From a virus: DNA of 61,453 nt. The translations under genes were made by a program, and so were the position numbers. Below are positions 50,585 through 59,071 of this stretch, one piece after another. Under the pieces are notes generated by a model. That model made no database searches. It was not told where the DNA came from and was given only the letters and a program-made list of their open reading frames with translations. The DNA lies in IMG/VR virus record IMGVR_UViG_3300031216_000013, positions 1 to 61,453 of that record, one strand, 5' to 3'. Numbering within the stretch: position 1 is the stretch's first letter; every line of letters starts with the position of its first letter.

Positions 50585-51832
50585 TTATGATTTAATGAAT
50601 GTGAGTAGTACTGTTTTACCGGGACAACAGGTAAATAACGCTTGATCTGTGTACATTCTCATTTCGTAACCGTTAAAACCTTCCATTAACTTAAGGAATT
50701 GACCGCCTAGACCCGGACGCTCATAAGTAACATCGGAAGAACCGATTCTCATGAAGTCTTTCTCACAGATCATGTAAGCATATCCTTCTTTACAGTAAAT
50801 AGTAGAGCTGATGCGGATAGTACCGTTTTGAGCAGTAAACTCAAGTTCTTTTGAACCGTTTTTTAGTTTAGAATCAGAGTATGAACTATCAAACTGTCTT
50901 TTAGCAACTTGCTCAGTAAGAAGGTTAGACCATGATTTAGGGTTACAAAGTAGAAGAACTTCTTCATCTGCAAGACCTTTTTCCATTGCTCTTGAGATAC
51001 CAGATTCAACTTTAGCGAAAGAAAGAACAGCTTCGTTACCAGCAAAATCAGTACCAACTTCTACAACGTTACCTTTCCAGAGATTGTATGCAGAAGCATC
51101 AATGTTGAAAAGTACACCAGTATTAGTGATGATTTTGTGAATACCAGCAAATTCGTTGTCTTTTGCACCTTTGTAAAAGATTACGTCAGTAGCAGCAACT
51201 GAAAGAGTTGTTAGATCTGTCCCAACTGTAACGGTTTTAGCGTCAAAGTCGTAAGAAACAACAGCAACTTCACCTCTAAGAGCACCAGCAGCACTATAAA
51301 TTTGAATTGGCATATTTTCAGTACCAGACCAAATTCCTGCAGCCCATTCGTGATCTTCGATTTTTATTACATCATCACCAGCACCTTGTACTGCTTCGAC
51401 TACACCAAGACCAACTTGACCGTACATAAGTTGTACTTCGAGTCTGCGAACGAATGATTTAAGCATATTTTCAACAATAAACTTAGTTTCTTGTACAAAA
51501 GCGCCTTTACTGTTGCTTGAACGAGAAGCGGCACCAACAGAAAGAAAAGATCTAAGGACCATTTCGTGACCTTTAATCTGGGCTCTTTTGTGAGTAGAAG
51601 CAACCGCTTGGTTAAGAGCAAAAGCTGTACCATCTTGTCCACCATAAGTGAAACCGTGCTCAAGACCTAAAGAAACAGGTTGAACGTAGTCAAGACCGTT
51701 TTGTTTCTCAGCTCCGATAAAAGCAATTGAGTTATAAAGTTTAACGCCTTCAGGAATGAGATCTACGATCTTATCAGCATAGATATCCTTAAAGTGTGCG
51801 TTAAGTGTTTGAAAATCGTTATTTTGTGGCAT
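50585..51832 (-). CDS. Major capsid protein (HK97-fold type)
   Basis: 415 residues. It follows scaffold and portal, has a strong AGGAG site and its own terminator, and lacks enzyme motifs. Features fitting a phage major capsid protein: an early N-arm helix (FQTLNAHFKDIYADKIVDLIPEGVKLYNSI), a long spine helix (FIVENMLKSFVRRLEVQLMYG, about residues 118-138), and a beta-rich P-domain and A-domain ending in EMRMYTDQALFTCCPGKTVLL. It is probably the most abundant late protein. Confidence 0.78.
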   Translation of the reverse strand: MPQNNDFQTLNAHFKDIYADKIVDLIPEGVKLYNSIAFIGAEKQNGLDYVQPVSLGLEHGFTYGGQDGTAFALNQAVASTHKRAQIKGHEMVLRSFLSVGAASRSSNSKGAFVQETKFIVENMLKSFVRRLEVQLMYGQVGLGVVEAVQGAGDDVIKIEDHEWAAGIWSGTENMPIQIYSAAGALRGEVAVVSYDFDAKTVTVGTDLTTLSVAATDVIFYKGAKDNEFAGIHKIITNTGVLFNIDASAYNLWKGNVVEVGTDFAGNEAVLSFAKVESGISRAMEKGLADEEVLLLCNPKSWSNLLTEQVAKRQFDSSYSDSKLKNGSKELEFTAQNGTIRISSTIYCKEGYAYMICEKDFMRIGSSDVTYERPGLGGQFLKLMEGFNGYEMRMYTDQALFTCCPGKTVLLTFIKS

Positions 51833-51933
51833 TATTAATCTCCTAATAGATTTTTGTTTTAAAGTGTGTTATGATTAAATTGTCATATTCACATGAGGGT
51901 ATCTAACAATCCATTAAGGGTATGTATGAATCC

Positions 51934-51951
51934 TAGTTATGTTTCAATAAC
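51934..51951 (-). promoter_or_regulatory. 5' hairpin in the capsid mRNA leader
   Basis: A perfect 6-base stem AGTTAT/ATAACT with a 6-base loop lies at the start of the 120-base capsid leader, about 10 bases after the expected late transcription start. It may protect the mRNA end from decay. Confidence 0.45.
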
Positions 51952-51953
51952 TC

Positions 51954-51973
51954 TCTAATGCTAGTTGTTAAAT
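51954..51973 (-). promoter_or_regulatory. Late promoter element before the capsid gene
   Basis: The minus strand reads TTTAACAACTAGCATTAGAG. Core on the plus strand at 51961-51970, directly after the scaffold stop. It gives a leader of about 120 bases before the capsid ATG. Confidence 0.75.
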
Positions 51974-52977
51974 TATCGTCCTAAGTTCCTGAAAAAGTCA
52001 GAAGATCTAAGTTTTTCTTTTGAAGAATCTTCTGTTTTCGATACCTTAGCCGTTTCTTTTATTGTTTGCTTTGGGTTATTCTTTATAGAATCTACTCGAC
52101 TTTTACGAAGTCTTTCGATATTCTTTTTACCAATAACTTCCTCCATCATAGTTTCTGGTGCGTTGTCTAGGAAACTTCTCATCTCTGCTCTAATTTCTTT
52201 TTCTACTTCAGGTATAATATCTGCAACAGTGATTCCGCTTGCATCATATCCATTCTCTTCAGCATAATCCATAGCATGTAACAGTGCATCTGCAATCCTA
52301 GCCATAGTTTTTTGTGTCGGAGGTAAAGTACTGTTATCTTTTAATTCAGTAATGATTTCTTCTTCTAATTGCGCTCCAGCTTCTGCTATTTTTTCTTGTT
52401 CTTCTTTGTCTTGTTGAGTTTTCTCAATTTCTTGAAGACGTTTGCGTGCTTGAGATAGTTCGATTTCCATCTTTTCTTTCTCTAGTTGATCTGGGGTTTT
52501 TTTCATTTCTTCAATTCGATCTTCGATGAATCTTTCATTAAGATCTTCTGGATCTAGACCTAGCTCTTTTAATACTTCCCAAGGATTAGATTGTAGTCGG
52601 GCAATTTCATTTTCATACGTTTTTTTTAATTTTGCAGCTTCTTGGGCTGTGTGATTAAAAGCTGCTGATTTTTGAAGTTCTTGTCGGACGGCATCTTCAT
52701 CCGAAAGATCAATCTCTCTTTCAATTGTTTTACCATTAACTTTTAATTGGAACTTACGTACCATTGATTTAACTTCTTCTTCCGAAGCACCATCTTCAAT
52801 AGCCTCTGCCACTTCTTCTTGAAACTCTTCGGTAGTTTCTGCTTCAACTTCGGGTGAATCAACGATATCAGGTGAATCAACGATATTAGGTGAATCGTCA
52901 ACAATTTCTAGATCTGTTGTTTCTTCTAAAACTTCCGTTACTTCTTCTGGTGCTGAATCTACTGCTTCATTCGACAT
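51973..52977 (-). CDS. Scaffolding protein
   Basis: 334 residues, strongly acidic at the N-terminus (EEVTEVLEETTDLEIVDDSPN and repeats of PDIVDSP) with a long central coiled coil (about 100-220), DPEDLNERFIEDRIEEMKK and a basic end. This composition and the position between portal and major capsid are typical of phage scaffold proteins, which guide procapsid assembly and then leave. Confidence 0.75.
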   Translation of the reverse strand: MSNEAVDSAPEEVTEVLEETTDLEIVDDSPNIVDSPDIVDSPEVEAETTEEFQEEVAEAIEDGASEEEVKSMVRKFQLKVNGKTIEREIDLSDEDAVRQELQKSAAFNHTAQEAAKLKKTYENEIARLQSNPWEVLKELGLDPEDLNERFIEDRIEEMKKTPDQLEKEKMEIELSQARKRLQEIEKTQQDKEEQEKIAEAGAQLEEEIITELKDNSTLPPTQKTMARIADALLHAMDYAEENGYDASGITVADIIPEVEKEIRAEMRSFLDNAPETMMEEVIGKKNIERLRKSRVDSIKNNPKQTIKETAKVSKTEDSSKEKLRSSDFFRNLGR

Positions 52978-53014
52978 AATCTTCTCCTATGTTACAATTT
53001 ATATATGTAAACAT

Positions 53015-53039
53015 GTCTCAGCCGTTATTGGTATGAGAC
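53015..53039 (-). promoter_or_regulatory. Hairpin between the 53039 gene and scaffold
   Basis: GTCTCA at 53015-53020 pairs with TGAGAC at 53034-53039 (6-base stem, with GCC/GGT nearly extending it). No T-run follows on the minus strand, so it is more likely an RNA-processing or mRNA-stability element than a terminator. Confidence 0.4.
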
Positions 53040-53308
53040 TAAAATGCTGTGTTGTCGTCTTCGAATTTTCTTTGTTCTCTTAATTTTTTTAGTTTTTTTA
53101 ATATCCTCTCTTCTTTTTTTGTGTCACCATCTTCTGATGCTTGGATTGAGTCTTTCGCTAATTTCTTCATAACAGACGTCATTGTTTTATCTCTTAGTTT
53201 TTCCAAAGCTTTTTTCCGAGCTGTATTGGGACTTTTTAATGATTCAGAACCATCTACTTCAACAACATCACTATCTAAATACGTCTTTACTCTCTTTTTA
53301 TCTTTCAT
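53039..53308 (-). CDS. Small charged protein between portal and scaffold
   Basis: 89 residues, Lys/Asp/Glu-rich and helical (ARKKALEKLRDKTMTSVMKKLAKD...RILKKLKKLREQRKF). It is coupled to the portal stop (TAATG). It is probably a head assembly accessory protein; no family is recognised. Confidence 0.55.
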   Translation of the reverse strand: MKDKKRVKTYLDSDVVEVDGSESLKSPNTARKKALEKLRDKTMTSVMKKLAKDSIQASEDGDTKKEERILKKLKKLREQRKFEDDNTAF

Positions 53309-55374
53309 TAACCTACCTTTGGTGGTTGTGCAACTCTAGGCATCCCTGAGGTATTAGATGCTTGTTGGGACTCTGCTCCGGGGTTTCCCATTGCAGGAGA
53401 GGGTGCTTGATTAGGTTGAGGTGCTGCTGCATTATTAGGATTGACAGGACTACCTCCAACTGGAGCTAGAGGTTGTTCTCCTATTATACTAAGAAGATCT
53501 GGGTTAACTTGTCTCAACGCATCAACGTGCTCTTGGATATGAGCTAGTGCTCTTGTAACTAATTCGATGTCTAGTCGAGCATCGGGGTCAGCAAGTACAA
53601 TTTTATGCTCTCTAATGTGTAAAGCATGATCGTCGGTATCAATTGCAATAACATCACTACTATCATCAACCAGTCTTTCGTTTTCTGCTTTTATTAATAA
53701 CAGTTCGTCGTGTTGACCTTGGATCAAAGGTTCTAGTTTACCAGTATTAAGCACTGCGAAATATTCTTCTGGACTTTTTATTAGTCCCATTTGTAAAAGA
53801 TTAGAAGCCATCTCTGCTCTACCGGCTGTCGTCTGGGAAAGAGGATTACCGGCATCAACCACAACTCTAGTGATACTATTAACATCATCTCCGACAAATT
53901 CTTTCATCTTACTTCGATTAGATTTTCCTGCAATTTCGGCTATCCTAGGGACTTTTGCAAAATCCTGAATTAGCTTAATTAAGCCTGTACCGAGGTCTTC
54001 AATCAATTGGATATAAGATTGAGACAGACCTGAAAGAAACTGTAATGCTTGAGATTGAACTAATGCTAGTGCATTACCCGACCTCAGTGAAGCTTCAGGA
54101 TTACCCCTTGCAACAGAGTTAACACCAGAAACCGTTTCCATTGCTCTCTCTATCATTTGTAGGAAGTTAAAGATTTCTCCGGGGGTCTGAGTTAAGTTTA
54201 ATGAAGTAGGTGCACCTCCGTTTGGAGCCCCATCTACTGTGTTGTATTCGATAAAATTCATACCTTCTGCAACCTGAGAAACTTTAACGTCATTACCTCT
54301 TGGACTTAAAATACTTTGAACTCCGTGCGCATTTTGGTTAGTGAGAATTGTAGAATATAATGTATTTACTGCATCCTGCATTGGAAGTAAATCAAACATT
54401 GAAGTATACCCATAAGGTGTACCTAATATGTCCGAAGGAGATATCCTATATATAGGCAGGTTTCTATAAGGCATGGGAGTATCCATAAGCGCGATATTAG
54501 TATCAACATAAAGAAGATACCTGCCCTCAGGAATGGACTCTGTTTTTTTATGAAAAAACTCATACACAGGAACTTCAACGGTATCATCGATATACGACAA
54601 CGTTGCGCGTATCCCACTTTGTTCTTGGTTTTTAGACTTTAGAGACATTATTTCTTCAGCTTTTTCTGGATATTTTGCCGCAATGTCGAATTTATTCTTA
54701 AACGTTCTAGTAAGAACCCAATCGTGGTTTTCTGCGCTTTCTTTTGTATTATCAAAAATAACATCATAAGGTGATAGGTTTTCAAACTCAACATCACCTT
54801 GATATACTGGGAATGGTTTTAGAATACGACCATTCTCGTCAAGAGGGTTATCGTCTTCATCATAGTCAACTATTAGTTCTTCATCAAAGTCTATTGTATC
54901 GTATACTTCACCGCTAGTTGAGTTCCATTCCATTTTTATAAAACCCGAACCAAGAACGATAGCATACTCAACCGCTTTTTTAATAAACCTTTCTAGTCGT
55001 TTTTCTCTCATATAGTATTCTAGGATGCCATGAGCGAGGTATGTTTGAACTTGAGATTTATGGTCGATATTAGATGATCGTGCTTGGAAAGCTGGTCGAG
55101 TTGATGTCACCATAACTAACATATGTTGAGCTATATTTCTAAAGTGATTAACCGCAATATTTACATACTCACCTTGCTCTCCTCCGAAAGTTATTTGATG
55201 TCCATCTCCACCATTATCAGTAAAATAGGCTCCATGATACGACATCCAGCTTCTTTTAATTTTTTCAAGGTATCTATTATGATATAGGTGATTAAACCAA
55301 TTAGAACCTTTCTTTGATAAATATTCGACGGTTTTCTCTACTTTGTCTGCAGCAAAATATATTTCTGAACTCAT
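53308..55374 (-). CDS. Portal protein
   Basis: 688 residues, immediately after the large terminase and before scaffold and capsid. Residues 20-120 (RYLEKIKRSWMSYHGAYFTDNG ... VNHFRNIAQHMLVMVTSTRPAFQARSSN) match podovirus portals. LRSGNALALVQSQALQFLSGLSQSYIQLIEDLGTGLIKLI is the long wing/stem helix region. The C-terminus is Pro/Asn-rich and disordered (PNNAAAPQPNQAPSPAMG). It forms the dodecameric ring at the capsid vertex. Confidence 0.85.
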   Translation of the reverse strand: MSSEIYFAADKVEKTVEYLSKKGSNWFNHLYHNRYLEKIKRSWMSYHGAYFTDNGGDGHQITFGGEQGEYVNIAVNHFRNIAQHMLVMVTSTRPAFQARSSNIDHKSQVQTYLAHGILEYYMREKRLERFIKKAVEYAIVLGSGFIKMEWNSTSGEVYDTIDFDEELIVDYDEDDNPLDENGRILKPFPVYQGDVEFENLSPYDVIFDNTKESAENHDWVLTRTFKNKFDIAAKYPEKAEEIMSLKSKNQEQSGIRATLSYIDDTVEVPVYEFFHKKTESIPEGRYLLYVDTNIALMDTPMPYRNLPIYRISPSDILGTPYGYTSMFDLLPMQDAVNTLYSTILTNQNAHGVQSILSPRGNDVKVSQVAEGMNFIEYNTVDGAPNGGAPTSLNLTQTPGEIFNFLQMIERAMETVSGVNSVARGNPEASLRSGNALALVQSQALQFLSGLSQSYIQLIEDLGTGLIKLIQDFAKVPRIAEIAGKSNRSKMKEFVGDDVNSITRVVVDAGNPLSQTTAGRAEMASNLLQMGLIKSPEEYFAVLNTGKLEPLIQGQHDELLLIKAENERLVDDSSDVIAIDTDDHALHIREHKIVLADPDARLDIELVTRALAHIQEHVDALRQVNPDLLSIIGEQPLAPVGGSPVNPNNAAAPQPNQAPSPAMGNPGAESQQASNTSGMPRVAQPPKVG

Positions 55375-55381
55375 ATTATCT

Positions 55382-55401
55382 CCTGTTTCTAGTTGTTACT
55401 T
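55382..55401 (-). promoter_or_regulatory. Late promoter element before the portal gene
   Basis: The minus strand reads AGTAACAACTAGAAACAGGAG. Core on the plus strand at 55389-55398, overlapping the stop codon of the terminase gene. The ribosome site GGAGATAAT follows directly, so the leader is about 10 bases. Confidence 0.75.
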
Positions 55402-56877
55402 TTTCCGATTCATCACTGAGTTCATAAAAGTTTGTTGACTAGTTTGTTTATTTCCTAAGTGTGATTGGTAAACATTACTTCCTGATAATTCGAAATACCC
55501 TTCTGGATAGGGATTTTTTTCAGGTTGCAAATTTCTAACGAGATACACGAGCGCATCAAGTAAATCTGAGTGATTAGCTTTAATATTCTTATTTTTATTT
55601 CCTTTATTTCTAGCAAATTCTTTTCTATTAGGTTTCCATTTAGCATTGCGAATATGTTCTATTAAATTAACACATCGGGGATGGATCTCTATCTCACCAC
55701 GTTTAAACATCATCCTAACCATGTTCACTTTATCTTCTTTTCCGTCTTTTTTTGTAGCTTTAAATCTGATATCATGGTTAGCAAGAAGGTCGTTTATGAG
55801 AAGTGGTAAGTTATTATCAATAATTCTCATGTAAGGTTTTTTTACTTCGCCAGTATACGGGTTTGTGTATACTGAGGATTCTTTTCTAACTATACAATTA
55901 GCTATATCGTCAGTGGTTAATGCTCTTTGTCCTTCTCCACCAAGAACACCTTCATCTACTATTACTAGTTTTTTTCTAAGGTAATCAAAATAACCAAAAA
56001 CTATTCCAGTTAAATCGACAACTGCCGGATCGCACGACACGTACCCATCGTAGTAAACTGGAATTTCTACCTCTTTGAGTATATCTTTTTCAAGATCGGA
56101 CCACTCAGGAATAACCATTAAAGAACTATATGTATTACTCTTAAGAAGGTATTCTCTTTGGTATTCTGGATCTTCCTCTCCTAGAGGGTATCTGGCTATA
56201 ATTTTTTCTCTAACTTTATCATTAATTAACGGATTCGAGTATATATCGTACTCAACAAGCCAACCTTTGGATCTATAAACATCAACAAAGTTAGTTAAAA
56301 AAGGATGATCAGGTTCTTTAGAGGGAGTTGATGCTATTATCATTTTACCATTAGTAGTTGTCATGGTAGGTAATAGAATAGAGTTAACTATGTACATCAT
56401 GTCGTTATAAGGAAAAAACCCACCTTCGTCACATAATATTAAATGTATAGTCTTTCCTCTTGCCGCTTCTGCATGTCCACCATCAGCACCAGCCATCATA
56501 ATAATAGAACCGTTGGGGTATACAAATTCTTTATCTGCGATTTTATGTTCAGGTTTAAGGTATTCAGGACAATCTTTATGTATTGTTCTCATTTGTTCTT
56601 TAGCGACTGCTGCTGCCATGTTTTTTTTAGGAAACATTAATAGAACTTTTGTGTTCGGGTTTTTTTGACAATACTCTGCAGCAATTAAACACATGGTATA
56701 ACTTTTTCCTGTTTGTCTCGAACATAAGAAAACGGTAATGTCGTGAGGCGAGTCGTACACTTTATCGCGCATTTCTTTTTGTATTCCTTTTAGCTTATAC
56801 GACAAATCTCCAATTTCCCAGAGTTTCGCTATTGCTTGTTCTTTAGATAATGTCTTTTTTCCACGTTTGGTTGTCAT
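55396..56877 (-). CDS. terL: Terminase large subunit
   Basis: 493 residues. ATPase: Walker A SRQTGKS (residues 53-59), Walker B region HLILCDEGGFF with the Asp-Glu pair, and a coupling motif IIASTPSKEPD. Nuclease: VSCDPAVVDLTG, then the IIDNN region and SDLLDALVYLVR with the late acidic residue. The length is normal. It packages and cuts DNA at the portal. Confidence 0.92.
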   Translation of the reverse strand: MTTKRGKKTLSKEQAIAKLWEIGDLSYKLKGIQKEMRDKVYDSPHDITVFLCSRQTGKSYTMCLIAAEYCQKNPNTKVLLMFPKKNMAAAVAKEQMRTIHKDCPEYLKPEHKIADKEFVYPNGSIIMMAGADGGHAEAARGKTIHLILCDEGGFFPYNDMMYIVNSILLPTMTTTNGKMIIASTPSKEPDHPFLTNFVDVYRSKGWLVEYDIYSNPLINDKVREKIIARYPLGEEDPEYQREYLLKSNTYSSLMVIPEWSDLEKDILKEVEIPVYYDGYVSCDPAVVDLTGIVFGYFDYLRKKLVIVDEGVLGGEGQRALTTDDIANCIVRKESSVYTNPYTGEVKKPYMRIIDNNLPLLINDLLANHDIRFKATKKDGKEDKVNMVRMMFKRGEIEIHPRCVNLIEHIRNAKWKPNRKEFARNKGNKNKNIKANHSDLLDALVYLVRNLQPEKNPYPEGYFELSGSNVYQSHLGNKQTSQQTFMNSVMNRKK

Positions 56878-56912
56878 TTGTTCCGTCGAATTTATTAGAT
56901 TTACTGTTATTT

Positions 56913-57260
56913 TTAACTTTTTGCTATTTTGATCAGATCTTTAACTTGGGCTTTAGTTTTGGTTTTAGCTTTCTTTTTAGGTTGACCTCCCCTAATAAGG
57001 TTCAAGTCTTTCACTAGAGTGTCGAATATTTTAGCTTGTTCTTGGTCGAAAGCCATTCCTTCAGATTGTTCCTTTAATCTACCTATCTGAGAGATACATA
57101 TATATTCCTCATCTGACATTTCAGGTATATCATCTATGTCTAGGTCATTATCTCTTATAATCTGTTCATACTTGTAGATTTCTTTTTCTAATTCGGAAAT
57201 TTTTTTTCTTAAAGCTTCATTCTCAAATCCACTTTCCATTCCTAGTATATCATCTGACAT
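56913..57260 (-). CDS. Possible terminase small subunit
   Basis: 115 residues directly upstream of terL. Residues 14-50 are a coiled coil (NEALRKKISELEKEIYKYEQII); FDQEQAKIFDTLVKDLNLIRG resembles a helix found in some small terminase or packaging proteins; the tail is basic (KKKAKTKTKAQVKDL). Its position and coil/basic layout suggest DNA recognition for packaging, but no clear helix-turn-helix is seen. Confidence 0.45.
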   Translation of the reverse strand: MSDDILGMESGFENEALRKKISELEKEIYKYEQIIRDNDLDIDDIPEMSDEEYICISQIGRLKEQSEGMAFDQEQAKIFDTLVKDLNLIRGGQPKKKAKTKTKAQVKDLIKIAKS

Positions 57261-57528
57261 TCTTTCTCCTAATCTCTCTAGTAAGTTTCACGCCAAGTCC
57301 CATTGCTTGGATGACTCGACGAACTCTTTCTTTTAGGTATCTAATGTCTTTGGTTTGAGATACCCCTCTCCTAACTATGTTTCCATTACCCATATTAACG
57401 ATCTCGAATTTCATACCTTCAGGGTAGAGTCTAATGGTATAACGTGCTCCGGTTACTTGTGATAATATAACCCCAGATACGAGTCTTTCATTTTTCTGGT
57501 CTTTAAAGTATCTTATTCTAGTTTTCAT
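57250..57528 (-). CDS. Hypothetical basic 92-residue protein
   Basis: GAGGACTTA before the ATG. A beta-strand-rich start (YTIRLYPEGMKFEIVNMGNGN) is followed by a basic helix (RYLKERVRRVIQAMGLGVKLTREIRRKN). It overlaps the next gene by 11 bases. It may bind DNA; no family is recognised. Confidence 0.55.
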   Translation of the reverse strand: MKTRIRYFKDQKNERLVSGVILSQVTGARYTIRLYPEGMKFEIVNMGNGNIVRRGVSQTKDIRYLKERVRRVIQAMGLGVKLTREIRRKNVR

Positions 57529-57592
57529 TAAGTCCTCTTGTCAAAAACATTTATTTACTTCCTGTAAATTGTTTTTGCCTACGGCATCCTGC
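57529..57592. other. Short gap in the late operon
   Basis: 64 bases. Only a 4-base stem TGCC-TAC-GGCA is seen (about 57571-57581), with no T-run on the minus strand. No gene is visible. Confidence 0.4.
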
Positions 57593-57943
57593 CTAAAAGC
57601 GCATTCCACCTTTAGTTTCGATAGTTTTACTAATTTCACGTTTTGTGTATTCTTGATCTGTTAAGAACTTCTTAAGTTTTAAGGCTGCAATGTCATTTTC
57701 TTTTTTTAAGGCAGCGATTTCGGAATCTTCCAAAATAGGCTTTTTAAGGTCAAGCTCTTTATCAAGGATACGAAATTTTCTTAAGTCCTTACGGTGTAGA
57801 TGTGACAACACCTTAGGGACTACCATCAAAAGAGATAGGACACCTAAAACGAGAGCTTCTTGGAATGTAATTGGATGTAATACTGATTTAGAACAAATAA
57901 ATAATAAATAGGCTACAAATAAGCCTAACGGAAGGTGTTTCAT
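57593..57943 (-). CDS. Membrane protein with coiled-coil tail
   Basis: 116 residues from the ATG at 57943 (AGGAGTGAAAAA upstream; the ATG at 57979 lacks such a site). Two spans (HLPLGLFVAYLLFICSK and LVLGVLSLLMVVPKVL) and a charged coil (IAALKKENDIAALKLKKFL). A holin or membrane anchor of the late operon is possible. Confidence 0.55.
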   Translation of the reverse strand: MKHLPLGLFVAYLLFICSKSVLHPITFQEALVLGVLSLLMVVPKVLSHLHRKDLRKFRILDKELDLKKPILEDSEIAALKKENDIAALKLKKFLTDQEYTKREISKTIETKGGMRF

Positions 57944-57990
57944 TTTTTCACTCCTGAAGTAAGTCCAGTAAACCAGCAATTAAGTATTGT

Positions 57991-58227
57991 TTACTTTTTC
58001 TTTTTAAGTAGTTTTTTTAATTTATCATATTTGACACCACCACATGCGTAAGTGTCATTATCTTCTCTTTCTTTTCTTTTTTTGTTGGCAGCATCAATGG
58101 CTTTTGCCCGAGCTATGTCAGTTGGGTCCATTCCTTCGTAATTTCTTTCATAAGGATCTTTCTCGCCAGTTTCTTTTCTTCTTCTTTTTTTAGAGAGCAA
58201 TTTAGCTCCCATAGCTTTCCAATCCAT
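57991..58227 (-). CDS. Small basic protein, first late gene
   Basis: 78 residues, very basic (LLSKKRRRKETGEKDPYERNYEG ... YDKLKKLLKKKK), with GGGAGAGTCAAC before the ATG. It follows the first late promoter element with a leader of about 50 bases. It may bind nucleic acid; the role is unknown. Confidence 0.55.
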   Translation of the reverse strand: MDWKAMGAKLLSKKRRRKETGEKDPYERNYEGMDPTDIARAKAIDAANKKRKEREDNDTYACGGVKYDKLKKLLKKKK

Positions 58228-58278
58228 ATGTTGACTCTCCCAAGTATATATGCTATTCTTATTTTGACGTATTAATAA

Positions 58279-58298
58279 CCTATATCTAGTTGTTAAAT
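58279..58298 (-). promoter_or_regulatory. First late promoter element
   Basis: The minus strand reads TTTAACAACTAGATATAGG. Core on the plus strand at 58286-58295. It is upstream of the whole late operon, in the divergent gap between right-arm early genes and late genes. Confidence 0.78.
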
Positions 58299-58304
58299 TT
58301 ATGA

Positions 58305-58448
58305 AAAACTACCTATTTAAATCTAAAGTTCTTTTCCCTTTGTCCTTCTGAAGAGGAGTATTGGGTAGATGCGGAGATTATTGTTGATGAATTAGCCTAC
58401 ATGATTTTATCTCAATGGGAAGTAGGGTCATCTAGAGCAGTTTGGTAG
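58305..58448 (+). pseudogene. Coding-like remnant without a start codon
   Basis: A 47-codon open frame encodes FFSLCPSEEEYWVDAEIIVDELAYMILSQWEVGSSRAVW and a stop at 58446, which looks protein-like, but a TGA at 58302 closes it upstream and no start codon is available except an internal ATG. Its last seven codons (GSSRAVW, 58425-58444) match the first codons of the next gene (GLSGAVC) at 17 of 20 bases. It may be a decayed or partly duplicated small gene. Confidence 0.35.
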
Positions 58449-58450
58449 GT

Positions 58451-58466
58451 TGAGAACAATAATTCT
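58451..58466 (+). promoter_or_regulatory. Small hairpin before the right-arm genes
   Basis: GAGAA-CAATAA-TTCTC is a perfect 5-base stem, followed by TATATTTTAGG. It could be a weak terminator or a leader hairpin; the support is slight. The rest of the gap up to 58504 shows no clear promoter. Confidence 0.25.
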
Positions 58467-58504
58467 CTATATTTTAGGTTTAATGTTACAATTAAGGAGT
58501 CAAT

Positions 58505-58729
58505 ATGGGGTTATCTGGAGCAGTCTGTCCGGCAAATAGGTCTAAAAACATTCTAAAAGACCTTCAATACATAAAAGAAACCTATGTTGAGTACTTTTTA
58601 GGTGGAAATGAGAGTGGTTTGCGTGAAGCTAGTGATCTTTTTTCTAAGATTGAAAAGTATATAGTAGAAATCTCAGCAGAAAGGAAAGTACTAGATGCTA
58701 AATTGGCTGAAGAAATTAAAAAATCTTAA
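58505..58729 (+). CDS. Hypothetical 74-residue protein
   Basis: AAGGAGTCAAT precedes the ATG. Helical and charged (LQYIKETYVEYFLGGNESGLREASDLFSKIEKYIVEI). It is the first plus-strand gene of the right arm. No family is recognised. Confidence 0.6.
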   Translation: MGLSGAVCPANRSKNILKDLQYIKETYVEYFLGGNESGLREASDLFSKIEKYIVEISAERKVLDAKLAEEIKKS

Positions 58730-58817
58730 AATTTGGTGTTATTTTGGGTTTCATAGATGGGTAAAGATTAAAAAGGAGTTGATTTGTTCAAAATGTGGAA
58801 AGATTGTACTATTCTAA
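58695..58817 (+). CDS. Small zinc-ribbon-like protein
   Basis: A 40-residue frame overlapping both neighbours. KIWCYFGFHRWVKIKKELICSKCGKIVLF has the C-x3-G-F-H-x-W ... C-x-x-C-G layout seen in the 42-residue protein at 5675. Basic at the start. No good ribosome site, so probably coupled to the gene before. The function is unknown. Confidence 0.5.
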   Translation: MLNWLKKLKNLKIWCYFGFHRWVKIKKELICSKCGKIVLF

Positions 58818-59071
58818 TAGGTCTTTCACTGCCTCCCGTACTTTTTATTTGCTTTTGTTTGTATTTTATAGTACCTTCTTACAGAGTTGGTGATTGTTTA
58901 TTGCTAAATGATAACAATAAGTTGTACAGAGTTACTGGTTTCAGACTAGACCGCTATATTTTGAACGAAAAGATAAAATTAAATTATAGAATGGTAGATA
59001 ATAGCTCTAAAAAAGTAAAATGTACCATTTCTGTAAAAGATAAATATATGTTAGATAAGGACTTTAAATGA
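58784..59071 (+). CDS. Membrane-anchored protein (signal-peptidase-like segment)
   Basis: 95 residues from the TTG at 58784 (AAGGAG 6 bases before; an ATG at 58793 is the alternative). One N-terminal span (LIGLSLPPVLFICFCLYFIVPSY), then a beta-rich exported part; YRVGDCLLLNDNNKLYRVTGF resembles the beta segment of signal-peptidase-like folds (P-S-x-x-x-G-D), but no catalytic pair is visible. The function is unknown. Confidence 0.55.
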   Translation: MFKMWKDCTILIGLSLPPVLFICFCLYFIVPSYRVGDCLLLNDNNKLYRVTGFRLDRYILNEKIKLNYRMVDNSSKKVKCTISVKDKYMLDKDFK

